NCBI GenBank assembly: GCA_003565815.1
Contig: PXAS01000433.1
Location: 1-5,809, forward strand
Reading direction: 5' to 3'
DNA: 5,809 nt
Origin: PVC group bacterium
GTDB lineage: Bacteria; Verrucomicrobiota; Kiritimatiellia; SS1-B-03-39; UBA6053
The first letter of the stretch is position 1; each line of letters opens with the position of its first letter. The translations under genes were made by a program, and so were the position numbers. Of this stretch, positions 1 through 5,433 are shown piece after piece. The notes under the pieces are model-generated. The model was not told the DNA's origin. It saw nothing but the letters and a program-made list of their open reading frames with translations, and made no database searches.

Positions 1-144
1 CATAAGGTCATTCTTTGACCAAAAAGCGGCGAAAGCGCAAGTACATTTCCAGTTGGAGCCCGTTCGAAATGGTTTTTGGGGTCAAAAGCCATGGTTGATC
101 GTTTTTGAGGGGGGCGAAAGTGCGTTTTTCGGCCCGTCCCAAGC

Positions 145-173
145 TTGACAGTCGCGGGTCCGCCCCCTACTTT
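145..173 (+). promoter_or_regulatory. Predicted sigma70-type promoter of the DJ-1/PfpI gene
   Basis: A perfect -35 hexamer TTGACA lies at 145-150, followed by a 17-base spacer and a -10-like TACTTT at 168-173, which keeps the key TA....T positions. Transcription would start near 180, leaving a 5' leader of about 30 bases before the ATG at 210. The leader has no Shine-Dalgarno motif next to the start. A second TTGACA at 182-187 has only a poor -10 partner. The call rests on consensus matching alone. Confidence 0.5.
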
Positions 174-209
174 GAAGAGGTTTGACACATCCCCAACCCC
201 GATTGAATT

Positions 210-731
210 ATGAAGCATATTCTTGCCTTGATTGACGATGTTTACGAAGACCTGGAGCTTTGGTATCCGAAACTCCGCCTTGAAGAGGAAGGCTGGAACG
301 TGGTGGTGGCCGCCCCCGCCCTGGAGCGGACCTATACCGGAAAACACGGGTATCCCTGCGTGAGCGACGCGGCCATTCACGACGTGGCCGCGGAGGATTA
401 CGACGCCCTCCTGTTGCCCGGCGGTTTTGCCCCCGACAAACTGCGACGGGATCCCAAGGTCCTTGAATTGGTACGGGAATTCCAAGAAGCGGGCAAACCC
501 ATTGCCCATATTTGCCACGCGGGATGGATCATGATTTCCGCCAAAGTCCTGAAAGACAAGCGCACCACCAGCACCGTCGGCATCAAGGACGACATGGCCA
601 ATGCCGGGGGCATCTGGATGGACGAGCCGGTGGTCATTGACGGCAACCAAATCGCCAGCCGCACCCCCAAGGACTTGCCCGCGTTTTCCAAGGCGCTTGT
701 TGACATGATCGCATCCGTTTCCGACGCATGA
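210..731 (+). CDS. DJ-1/PfpI family protein (PfpI/YhbO-like, class I glutamine amidotransferase fold)
   Basis: This is a complete 173-residue cytoplasmic protein of the DJ-1/PfpI superfamily. Family members are reported as intracellular peptidases or as glyoxalase/deglycase-type enzymes that act on methylglyoxal-damaged molecules, and the deglycase role is disputed. Visible marks are an N-terminal beta-strand with acidic EDLELWYP (13-20), TGKHGY (43-48), the LLLPGGFAP turn (67-75), and the nucleophile elbow HICHAGW with Cys102 and His103 at residues 100-106. GIKDDMANAGG follows and then SRTPKDLPAF, both strong PfpI/YhbO signatures. Asp76 sits where the archaeal PfpI has the third triad residue, Glu; YhbO also seems to have Asp there, so this is not unusual. 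The length is normal. The start has no clear ribosome binding site, but the N-terminal strand fits the family exactly. Its stop overlaps the next start (ATGA), which suggests translational coupling. The superfamily is certain; the substrate is unknown. Confidence 0.93.
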   Translation: MKHILALIDDVYEDLELWYPKLRLEEEGWNVVVAAPALERTYTGKHGYPCVSDAAIHDVAAEDYDALLLPGGFAPDKLRRDPKVLELVREFQEAGKPIAHICHAGWIMISAKVLKDKRTTSTVGIKDDMANAGGIWMDEPVVIDGNQIASRTPKDLPAFSKALVDMIASVSDA

Positions 732-1120
732 GCAAATCCGAATATCAACAAACCATCCGCACCATCCGCATGCAGGATCCCCGCTATCACGAAGATGCCT
801 ATTGGTTTGTTCGCGAAGGCTTGGAGTACACCGTCAAGGAACTCAAAAAAACGCCGGAAGGCAGCCTGCATCACATTCGCGGGCATGAACTTTTGCAAGG
901 GATCCGTTGCTACGCCATCGAGCAATTCGGTCCCGTCTCTCTTTCCGTCCTCCGCAAATGGGGCGTGAACAAGTGCGAGGATTTCGGCGAAATCGTCTTT
1001 AACATGGTCGATTTCGGGCTGCTGGGCAAAACAGAACAGGATGATCGGTCCGATTTTGCCGGGGTTTTCGATTTTCAAGAGGCATTCTCGGAGCCGTTTC
1101 TCCCCAAAAAACAGGTTTGA
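728..1120 (+). CDS. Conserved hypothetical protein, Minf_1886-like (Planctomycete/Verrucomicrobia family)
   Basis: This 130-residue soluble protein has no signal peptide or membrane segment. I recognise it as the Minf_1886-type conserved hypothetical family (TIGR04138, as I recall), which is largely confined to Planctomycetes and Verrucomicrobia and has no known function. Recognisable parts are an N-terminal helix with an IRxxDPRYHEDAYWFV-like stretch (about 12-28), REGLEYTV (29-36), HIRGHELLQGIRCYAIEQFG (48-67), and WGVNKCEDFGEIVFNMVD (about 78-95). Aromatic residues, His and Arg are clustered, but I see no recognised catalytic motif. The ATG overlaps the DJ-1-like gene's stop (ATGA) and has no Shine-Dalgarno motif of its own, so it is probably translated by coupling from the upstream gene. 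The tail after about residue 100 is polar and probably flexible. Family assignment is fairly secure; function is not assigned. Confidence 0.85.
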   Translation: MSKSEYQQTIRTIRMQDPRYHEDAYWFVREGLEYTVKELKKTPEGSLHHIRGHELLQGIRCYAIEQFGPVSLSVLRKWGVNKCEDFGEIVFNMVDFGLLGKTEQDDRSDFAGVFDFQEAFSEPFLPKKQV

Positions 1121-1136
1121 ATCCCGACGATAGAGA

Positions 1137-1158
1137 CGCTTGCGATGTTCGGCAAGTG
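1137..1158 (+). other. Small intercistronic hairpin
   Basis: CGCTTGC (1137-1143) can pair with GCAAGTG (1152-1158) across an 8-base loop, giving a 7-bp stem with one G-U wobble. It lies between the stop of the Minf_1886-like gene and the AGGAA ribosome binding site of the phosphatase gene. No T-run follows, so it is not a typical intrinsic terminator. It could affect mRNA stability or the relative expression of the third gene, or it may be chance. Confidence 0.3.
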
Positions 1159-1163
1159 ATGAT

Positions 1164-1168
1164 AGGAA
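1164..1168 (+). promoter_or_regulatory. Ribosome binding site deciding the phosphatase start
   Basis: AGGAA at 1164-1168 lies 8 bases before the ATG at 1177. This favours 1177 over the in-frame TTG at 1117 (inside the previous stop region) and the ATG at 1159. The ATG at 1189 remains possible at a less ideal distance. Confidence 0.55.
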
Positions 1169-1176
1169 CAGCCTTC

Positions 1177-1848
1177 ATGACATCAAGCATGACAAAACGC
1201 ACCCTCATCATCGGAGACGTTCACGGCTGTGACAAGGAACTCGCCAAGTTGCTCAAAACCGTCTCCGCCGACCCCAAAACCGACAACATCCTCTTCATTG
1301 GAGACCTGATCAACAAAGGCCCCAGCTCACGCGGGGCTTGGGAATTGTACCGGGAGTTTGAAGGTCAATCGATTTTGGGCAACCATGAACTCAGTTTACT
1401 TGAATTGGTGGAGGGGAAATTTCACAAGCACGGAAAATATTTTGATGCGCTCCAAAAGAATTTCGGCCGGTATTTCGCGGATTTCGTCAAAGATGTGCAT
1501 CAGTGGCCGCTATGGTACGAAGATCACGACCTGATGCTGGTACACGCGGGCTTGGTGCCGGGCCTGCACCCGGACCAAAGCGATCCCTGGCATCTGGTCA
1601 CCATTCGCACCTGGGACGGCTCGGGAGAAGATCTGAAAAACCCCGACAATCCCCCTTGGTTCGATTTCTATGCGGGGGACGATCTGGTGGTCTTTGGACA
1701 CTGGGCCGCGCTCGGCGGCTTGGACCGCCCCAGAGTCATCGGCCTGGACACGGGATGCGTGTATGGCGGCAAACTCAGTTGCCTCATCCTGCCGGAACGG
1801 AAAATCGTCAGCGTCCCCGCCAAAAGAGCCTACGCGAATATCAGTTGA
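1177..1848 (+). CDS. Metallophosphoesterase, ApaH/PrpE-like serine/threonine phosphatase superfamily
   Basis: This 223-residue cytoplasmic phosphoesterase has a complete dinuclear metal site. In order: GDVHGC with Asp14 and His16, GDLINKGPSS with Asp43, GNHE with Asn69 and His70, LVHAGL with His123, and VFGHW with His175. The C-terminal LDTGCVYGGKL is typical of the bis(5'-nucleosyl)-tetraphosphatase (ApaH) and PrpE branch, while GNHE is closer to PPP-type protein phosphatases than the usual ApaH GNHD. Likely substrates are dinucleoside polyphosphates such as Ap4A, or phosphoproteins; the sequence alone does not decide. An in-frame TTG at 1117 would add 20 residues, but the extension precedes the conserved first beta-strand (RTLIIGDVHG) and looks like untranslated leader. 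The gene lies 56 bases after the Minf_1886-like gene and is probably co-transcribed. Its last 19 bases overlap the end of the convergent minus-strand gene. Confidence 0.92.
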   Translation: MTSSMTKRTLIIGDVHGCDKELAKLLKTVSADPKTDNILFIGDLINKGPSSRGAWELYREFEGQSILGNHELSLLELVEGKFHKHGKYFDALQKNFGRYFADFVKDVHQWPLWYEDHDLMLVHAGLVPGLHPDQSDPWHLVTIRTWDGSGEDLKNPDNPPWFDFYAGDDLVVFGHWAALGGLDRPRVIGLDTGCVYGGKLSCLILPERKIVSVPAKRAYANIS

Positions 1849-2249
1849 GCCAACGCCTTTCGCATGGCCTCCCAGGGCAGGCGGACACAAGCCATGCGCA
1901 TGGGATGCGCCCTGACCGCCCCCAAGGCGGCCATCTCCTCCCGGGCCCAATCGTGTGACCAATCCCCGTCTCCTTCAAAAAAAGCCATGGCCGCTTCCAC
2001 GCGGCGCGCGGCTTCCGCCACCGTGAGACCTTCCGTCCCCCCGCACAACACGCGCGCGGAAGCGAATACGATGGCACAGGCCCGACTGTAATGGCGGATA
2101 TGCAGGATTCGTTGATCCTCCACGTCAAACGCCAAGGCCAATTCATCCCCGCAAGCGGGATTCCGCACATCCACGCGCGCTTCCTCCGCCCCGAATTGAT
2201 CTCGGTATTCCGGATCTTTTGAAAGTTTCATGAGTTGATTTTGATACAT
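1830..2249 (-). CDS. SufU/NifU-like iron-sulfur cluster assembly protein
   Basis: This 139-residue protein has the SufU/IscU/NifU N-terminal fold pattern: NPACGDEL with Cys33 and Asp35, HYSRACAIVFASA with Cys58, and MACVRLPWEAM with Cys121. In SufU the three Cys and the Asp bind zinc and accept sulfur from the desulfurase SufS; in IscU they hold the nascent cluster. The spacing and total length are close to SufU (about 147). The usual N-terminal HYxxPRN segment is missing and is replaced by KDPEYRDQF. The second Cys is preceded by HYSRA rather than the Gly-rich FxGxGC, so this is a divergent member. No sufS, sufB or other fes gene is adjacent. The start could be the ATG at 2249 or the one at 2231 (MKLSKDPEY); neither has a Shine-Dalgarno motif. 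The second start gives a 133-residue protein and is equally plausible. Confidence 0.82.
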   Translation of the reverse strand: MYQNQLMKLSKDPEYRDQFGAEEARVDVRNPACGDELALAFDVEDQRILHIRHYSRACAIVFASARVLCGGTEGLTVAEAARRVEAAMAFFEGDGDWSHDWAREEMAALGAVRAHPMRMACVRLPWEAMRKALAQLIFA

Positions 2250-2287
2250 GGTCGGCTTGTAAGGTTGATCTTGCCCATGCGATGTAT
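2244..2287. repeat. Weak inverted repeat in the divergent intergenic region
   Basis: ATACAT at 2244-2249 and ATGTAT at 2282-2287 form a 6-bp inverted repeat separated by 32 bases. Four copies of TTGAT (2235, 2241, 2265, 2287) lie in the same stretch. It spans the 45-base gap between the divergent SufU-like and DUF6435-like genes, which must contain both promoters, so it could be a shared operator. The arms are short and chance is a real alternative. Confidence 0.2.
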
Positions 2288-2294
2288 TGATCCA

Positions 2295-2453
2295 ATGACA
2301 TTATTCAGCAAAAATCCAGAAAAGAAACTCCGCAAGGAGTACGAAACCCTCATGAAACAGGCCATGGAAGCCCAGCGCGGCGGCGATATCGTCAAAAGCG
2401 CCCAGCTCCACGAAAAAGCGGAGGCGGTTTTGAAAAAAATCGAAAAACCGTAA
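2295..2453 (+). CDS. Small charged helical protein, Lacal_2735/DUF6435-like
   Basis: This small gene encodes 52 residues. It opens with MTLFSKNPEKKLRKEYE and continues as two predicted amphipathic helices rich in Lys, Glu and Ala (EKKLRKEYETLMKQAMEAQR, then SAQLHEKAEAVLKKIEKP) joined by the turn GGDIVK. This matches the small Lacal_2735/DUF6435 family, whose members start with a short MxxFxKxP-like segment and have no known function. The reading frame is open back to an ATG at 2235, but the extra 20 residues (to 2294) look unlike the family and would run into the divergent gene, so I choose 2295. No Shine-Dalgarno motif is present at 2295; AAGG at 2261-2264 would suit an ATG at 2277 only poorly. 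No membrane segment is present. The product is probably cytoplasmic. Confidence 0.72.
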   Translation: MTLFSKNPEKKLRKEYETLMKQAMEAQRGGDIVKSAQLHEKAEAVLKKIEKP

Positions 2454-2515
2454 GCTCCATACGTTGATTCCCCACCATTTCTCTTCAAAAAATCAGCAGA
2501 GGGGTCAGCTTGGCC

Positions 2516-2544
2516 TTGCAATGTTGAGGCGGTTTGAGTATAGA
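2516..2544 (+). promoter_or_regulatory. Possible promoter of ridA
   Basis: TTGCAA (2516-2521) and TATAGA (2539-2544) are 17 bases apart and each match 4 of 6 consensus positions. The -10 box ends 8 bases before the ridA ATG at 2553, so transcription would begin at or next to the start codon and give an essentially leaderless mRNA. This fits the lack of any Shine-Dalgarno motif there. Confidence 0.35.
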
Positions 2545-2552
2545 TTCAAACC

Positions 2553-2927
2553 ATGCAACCCATAACCAGCAAACAAGCCCCCGAAGCCGTCGGTCCTTAT
2601 ACCCATGCCATGCGCGTGGGCAGTCTCATTTTCTGTAGCGGTCAAATCCCGCTGGATCCGGAAACCAAGGCGCTGGTCCCGGGCGGGATCCGCGAACAGA
2701 CCCAACAGGTGTTGAAAAATATCACCGCCGTTCTCGAGGCGGAAGGGCTGACTCTCGGTCATGTGGCCAAATCCACGGTCTATATGACGGATTTGAAAGA
2801 TTTCGCGGTTGTCAACGGGCTCTACGCGGAAGCTTTCGGAGACCACAAACCCGCCCGCTCCACCGTACAAGTCGCGGCCTTGCCCCTGGGCGCCCTGGTA
2901 GAAATCGAAGTCATCGCCGAAGATTAA
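2553..2927 (+). CDS. ridA: RidA family 2-iminobutanoate/2-iminopropanoate deaminase
   Basis: This complete 124-residue protein of the RidA (YjgF/YER057c/UK114) family forms trimers. They hydrolyse reactive enamine/imine intermediates released by PLP enzymes such as threonine dehydratase, protecting other PLP enzymes from damage. Signatures seen: APEAVGPYTHA (9-19, with Tyr16), LIFCSGQIPLDP (25-36), QTQQVLKNITAVLEAEGL (49-66), VYMTDLKDFAVVN (76-88), and KPARSTVQVAALPLGALVEIE (99-119). Arg102 is the carboxylate-binding Arg equivalent to Arg105 in E. coli RidA, and Glu117 matches its conserved Glu. The Cys next to the catalytic Arg in E. coli is Thr104 here, which is a common variant. Because the active-site Arg is present, true imine deaminase activity is likely. 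The gene sits 99 bases after the DUF6435-like gene and 45 bases before the araC-type gene. Confidence 0.95.
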   Translation: MQPITSKQAPEAVGPYTHAMRVGSLIFCSGQIPLDPETKALVPGGIREQTQQVLKNITAVLEAEGLTLGHVAKSTVYMTDLKDFAVVNGLYAEAFGDHKPARSTVQVAALPLGALVEIEVIAED

Positions 2928-2972
2928 CCCCGAACAATCCCCCGTTGGAAAAAATCCGAGTTCCGGCTTCAG

Positions 2973-3875
2973 ATGTTGGTTGACCTACATATTGATTCCG
3001 CCTACGACGGATTTCTGTTCCTGGCCGAGAGCGTAAGGAATCCCCCCGTGCTCAAACCCCATCGCCATGCGGAGTTGGAGCTCAACCTCGTGGTTTCCGG
3101 GGAGATCCGCTACGTGGTCGAAGACAGAAGTTATCATTTTCCGGCGGGCACCCTGCTTTGGCTTTTCCCCGGCCAGACCCATCAATTGGTGGACCGCACC
3201 CATAATGCCCAATATTACGTGGCCGTATTTTCCCCGGGCCTGCTTGCGGAGATTTGCCGGGAAGATCCTTACCGGGTCTTGCGCTCGGAGCTTCCGCCGT
3301 CGCCCGGCGTCCCCCGGCAAACCCTGGGTCCGGAGATTTTCACCCGCCTGCGCGCCACCATGGCCGATCTTACCGTCGACGGCATGGACCCGGATCTCCT
3401 CAACCGGGAAGCCGGGTATGGGGTGAATCCCGGTTTCCGCTTTGCCCATCACGATCCCGCCCGGCTGAACGCCGGATTGCGACATCTTGTCCTCGACTGT
3501 TGGTGGCGGCAATCCCAGCACGCCCCCACCGCCCCGCGGCAAGTCCTCCATCCCGCCGTCCGCAAAGCCCTGCGCATCCTCAACGAAAGGGATCCGCCGC
3601 CCCGGCTGGAGGAACTCGCCCAACAATCCGGCCTCAGCCCCTCCTCGCTCAGCCGGGTTTTCGCGCGGCAAATGGGAATCTCTCTCACCCGCCACCGCAA
3701 TTCCATTCTCCTCTCCCGCTTCATGGGGCTCCGAAACCGGGATCCAGCCGCCACCCTCCTCGAATCCGTCTACGCCGCCGGTTTCGGCAGCTACGCCCAA
3801 TTTCACCGCATCTTCCGCGATGCCTACGGCGACAGCCCCCGGAACGCGCTCCAGGGCATTGAACCCCGCCTATGA
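2973..3875 (+). CDS. AraC family transcriptional regulator with N-terminal cupin domain
   Basis: This 300-residue DNA-binding regulator has two domains. The N-terminal cupin (about 20-95) has His30, His32 and Glu36 in HRHAELELN, the turn VVSGEIRY, and PAGTLLWLFPGQTHQ with His70. This is the ligand-sensing fold of AraC-type regulators, with metal-site-like residues kept. A variable linker (about 95-195) follows. The C-terminal domain has two helix-turn-helix units: LEELAQQSGLSPSSLSRVFA from residue 212, and LLESVYAAGFGSYAQFHRIF from 262, ending in the usual DSPRNAL tail. Proteins of this shape usually sense a small molecule such as a sugar. There is no clear ribosome binding site at the ATG, and the start is chosen by the family-like N-terminus. 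It lies 45 bases after ridA and may be co-transcribed with it. Its target is unknown; the following pnt operon is a candidate only by position. Confidence 0.9.
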   Translation: MLVDLHIDSAYDGFLFLAESVRNPPVLKPHRHAELELNLVVSGEIRYVVEDRSYHFPAGTLLWLFPGQTHQLVDRTHNAQYYVAVFSPGLLAEICREDPYRVLRSELPPSPGVPRQTLGPEIFTRLRATMADLTVDGMDPDLLNREAGYGVNPGFRFAHHDPARLNAGLRHLVLDCWWRQSQHAPTAPRQVLHPAVRKALRILNERDPPPRLEELAQQSGLSPSSLSRVFARQMGISLTRHRNSILLSRFMGLRNRDPAATLLESVYAAGFGSYAQFHRIFRDAYGDSPRNALQGIEPRL

Positions 3876-3951
3876 TCATTTCGTGATTGGATAGGAGAAA
3901 AAATCCGTTTGTTTCCTTTCATATTCATTCATGGACGATATAGAAGGTTCT

Positions 3952-3963
3952 GGAAATTTTTCC
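3952..3963. promoter_or_regulatory. Palindrome upstream of pntAA, possible operator
   Basis: GGAAA and TTTCC flank a 2-base TT centre, forming a 12-base near-palindrome in the AT-rich 139-base gap before pntAA. A TATAGA box that could be a -10 element lies just upstream at 3939-3944, although no good -35 partner is seen. A regulator binding here would be well placed to control the pnt operon. The palindrome is short, so the evidence is weak. Confidence 0.25.
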
Positions 3964-4014
3964 GACATTTTCTTTTCAATCCACGAACAAACAACGTCAT
4001 TCAACGGATGCATT

Positions 4015-5142
4015 ATGATCATACTCATACCCAAAGAACCCCAGGCGAATGAAACGCGGGTTCCGGCCTTGCCGGAGGCCGTGAAAAAGCTCGTCGGTCT
4101 CGGGGCCACCGTTCAGGTGGAAAGCGATCTGGGCAAAAGCCTGCATATCGACAACGCCGCCTACGAAACCGCGGGCGCGGAAATTGTCACCGACATGGAC
4201 GCGGCCTTTGGCAAGGCCGATTTGGTCCTGCGTCTCAACAAGCCCGCCGGGCCCGAAGGGCTCAAGGAAGGAACCATTCACGTCAGCTACCTGGATCCGT
4301 TTTTGGATCTGGAGAATGTGAAAAAGTTTGCCGCCGCCAAGGTCAGCGCGGTGAGCGTGGAAATGATTCCCCGCACGACAATTGCCCAAAAGATGGATGC
4401 CCTGAGTTCCCAGGCCAGTTTGGCGGGCTATTCGGCGGTGGTGCAGGCGGCGGCAAGGTTACAGCGCAGTCTGCCCATGATGATGACGCCCGCGGGCACC
4501 CTGGCCCCCTGCAAAGTGTTCATCATCGGCGCCGGGGTGGCCGGCTTGCAGGCCATCGCCACCGCCAAGCGCATGGGTGCCCGGGTGGAAGCCTTTGATA
4601 CCCGCCCGGTGGTGGAGGAACAGGTCCAGTCGCTGGGCGCGAAATTCTTGAAAATCGACCTCGGCGAAACCGGGCAGACCGCGGGCGGATACGCCAAGGA
4701 ACTGACCCCGGAACAAATTGCCAAGCAACAGGAAGCCATGGGCAAGGCCATCGCCAAGGCCGACATCGTCATTACCACCGCCAAATTGTTCGGACGTCCG
4801 GCCCCCCGGCTGATTACCGACGCGCAACTTGCCGAAATGCAGCCGGGCAGCGTGGTGGTCGACATGGCCGCCGGCTCCGGCGGAAATGTCGAAGGCTCCA
4901 AACCCAACGAGGAAGTCGTTCTACACGGCGTCACTATTCTCGGGGACACCAACTTGGAGGGACGCGTCCCCTACGACGCCAGCCAGATGTACGGCAGTAA
5001 TCTGGGCAACTTCGTCGAACATTTCTGGAACAAGGAAGAGAAAAAATTCGAACTCCGCCGCGAAGATGAAATCATGGAGGGTGCGCTCATCACCCATGAC
5101 GGCGAAGTTGTTCACAAAGTGATCAAAGAAAGGATCGGCTAA
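4015..5142 (+). CDS. pntAA: NAD(P)+ transhydrogenase (Re/Si-specific) subunit alpha part 1, NAD(H)-binding domain I
   Basis: This is the 375-residue soluble, NAD(H)-binding subunit of the three-subunit proton-translocating transhydrogenase. It begins MIILIPKEPQANETRVPALP, the family's standard opening (alanine dehydrogenase/PntA N-terminal domain). The loop IPRTTIAQKMDALSS holds Arg120, Gln125 and Asp128 with the spacing of the R. rubrum Arg127-Gln132-Asp135 site, which positions NADH. The Rossmann motif VFIIGAGVAGLQA (168-180) is followed by the acidic end of strand two, EAFDTRP with Asp195. VVDMAAGSGGNVEGS and the C-terminal GNFVEHFWN are also typical. The frame is open to an ATG at 3931, but those 28 residues have no family match and span the AT-rich promoter region, so 4015 is preferred; ACGGA at 4004-4008 gives a weak ribosome binding site. 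It does not contain the membrane part, which is encoded next. Confidence 0.95.
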   Translation: MIILIPKEPQANETRVPALPEAVKKLVGLGATVQVESDLGKSLHIDNAAYETAGAEIVTDMDAAFGKADLVLRLNKPAGPEGLKEGTIHVSYLDPFLDLENVKKFAAAKVSAVSVEMIPRTTIAQKMDALSSQASLAGYSAVVQAAARLQRSLPMMMTPAGTLAPCKVFIIGAGVAGLQAIATAKRMGARVEAFDTRPVVEEQVQSLGAKFLKIDLGETGQTAGGYAKELTPEQIAKQQEAMGKAIAKADIVITTAKLFGRPAPRLITDAQLAEMQPGSVVVDMAAGSGGNVEGSKPNEEVVLHGVTILGDTNLEGRVPYDASQMYGSNLGNFVEHFWNKEEKKFELRREDEIMEGALITHDGEVVHKVIKERIG

Positions 5143-5144
5143 TC

Positions 5145-5432
5145 ATGGACCCGCTGTATTTATTTGTATTCGCGCTTGCGATTTTTCTGGGCGTCGAACT
5201 CATCACCAAAGTGCCGTCCCAGTTGCATACGCCGCTGATGTCGGGGTCAAACGCCATTTCGGGCGTTACCATCGTGGGCGCTTTGTTGGCGCTCCAACAC
5301 GTGGAGGGGGCGGGAGCGGTGATCCTCGGTCTCCTCGCGGTCATCACCGCCACCATCAACGTGGTCGGGGGCTATCTGGTCACCGACCGCATGCTGGGCA
5401 TGTTCAAGAGCAAGAAAAAAGGAGACCAATAA
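5145..5432 (+). CDS. pntAB: NAD(P)+ transhydrogenase subunit alpha part 2 (small membrane subunit)
   Basis: This 95-residue inner-membrane protein supplies the alpha-side helices of the transhydrogenase proton channel. Three hydrophobic segments lie at about 4-21, 37-51 and 56-80. The hallmark LHTPLMSGSNAISGV (27-41) precedes the second helix. The last helix ends in LVTDRMLGMF, and a Lys-rich tail (KSKKKGDQ) is probably cytoplasmic. The position that I recall as His42 in the Thermus thermophilus alpha-2 subunit (motif SNFIHG) is Ser39 here, as in E. coli PntA. The ATG is two bases after the pntAA stop, and AGGA at 5131-5134 provides a ribosome binding site 10 bases upstream inside pntAA. The length is normal for this split subunit. 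Confidence 0.95.
   Translation: MDPLYLFVFALAIFLGVELITKVPSQLHTPLMSGSNAISGVTIVGALLALQHVEGAGAVILGLLAVITATINVVGGYLVTDRMLGMFKSKKKGDQ
5419..5424 (+). promoter_or_regulatory. Strong Shine-Dalgarno site for pntB
   Basis: AAGGAG lies inside the end of pntAB and 9 bases before the pntB ATG at 5434. It is the clearest ribosome binding site in the window, where most other starts lack one, and fixes the pntB start. Confidence 0.75.
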
Positions 5433-5433
5433 G

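Noticed and set aside
6..20. Inverted repeat GGTCA-TTCTT-TGACC near the left edge
   Set aside because: Only 5-bp arms, with no promoter or gene context to support an operator role.
1..92. Minus-strand ATG at 92 with a frame open to the window edge (31 codons)
   Set aside because: A divergent gene could start here, but there is no ribosome binding site, no recognisable protein motif, and too little sequence to judge.
1..148. Plus-strand frame open from the window edge (about 48 codons, ending TGA near 146-148)
   Set aside because: It could be the tail of an upstream gene, but the residues match no family I know and third-position GC is not raised as in the real genes here. Left as unassigned upstream sequence.
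398..1078. Long minus-strand open frame (226 codons)
   Set aside because: It lies antisense to two well-supported genes and has no family features; long antisense frames are expected in GC-rich coding DNA.
1117..1176. TTG start extending the phosphatase into the previous stop
   Set aside because: The AGGAA site and the family-like N-terminus favour the ATG at 1177.
2470..2504. CCCC...GGGG pairing after the DUF6435-like gene as a terminator
   Set aside because: The stem is only 4 bp with a 27-base loop and has no T-run.
2985..3806. Long minus-strand open frame (273 codons) opposite the AraC gene
   Set aside because: It shadows the regulator, which shows clear cupin and helix-turn-helix motifs. 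The antisense product is Gly/Glu-rich with no recognisable domain.
3931..4014. Longer pntAA start adding 28 residues
   Set aside because: The extra residues have no family counterpart, lie in AT-rich non-coding-like DNA, and precede the standard family opening MIILIPKEP.
4428..4952. Minus-strand open frame (174 codons) opposite pntAA
   Set aside because: It lies wholly inside a certain gene, and its composition (Ala, Ser, Thr, Pro) is that of an antisense frame.
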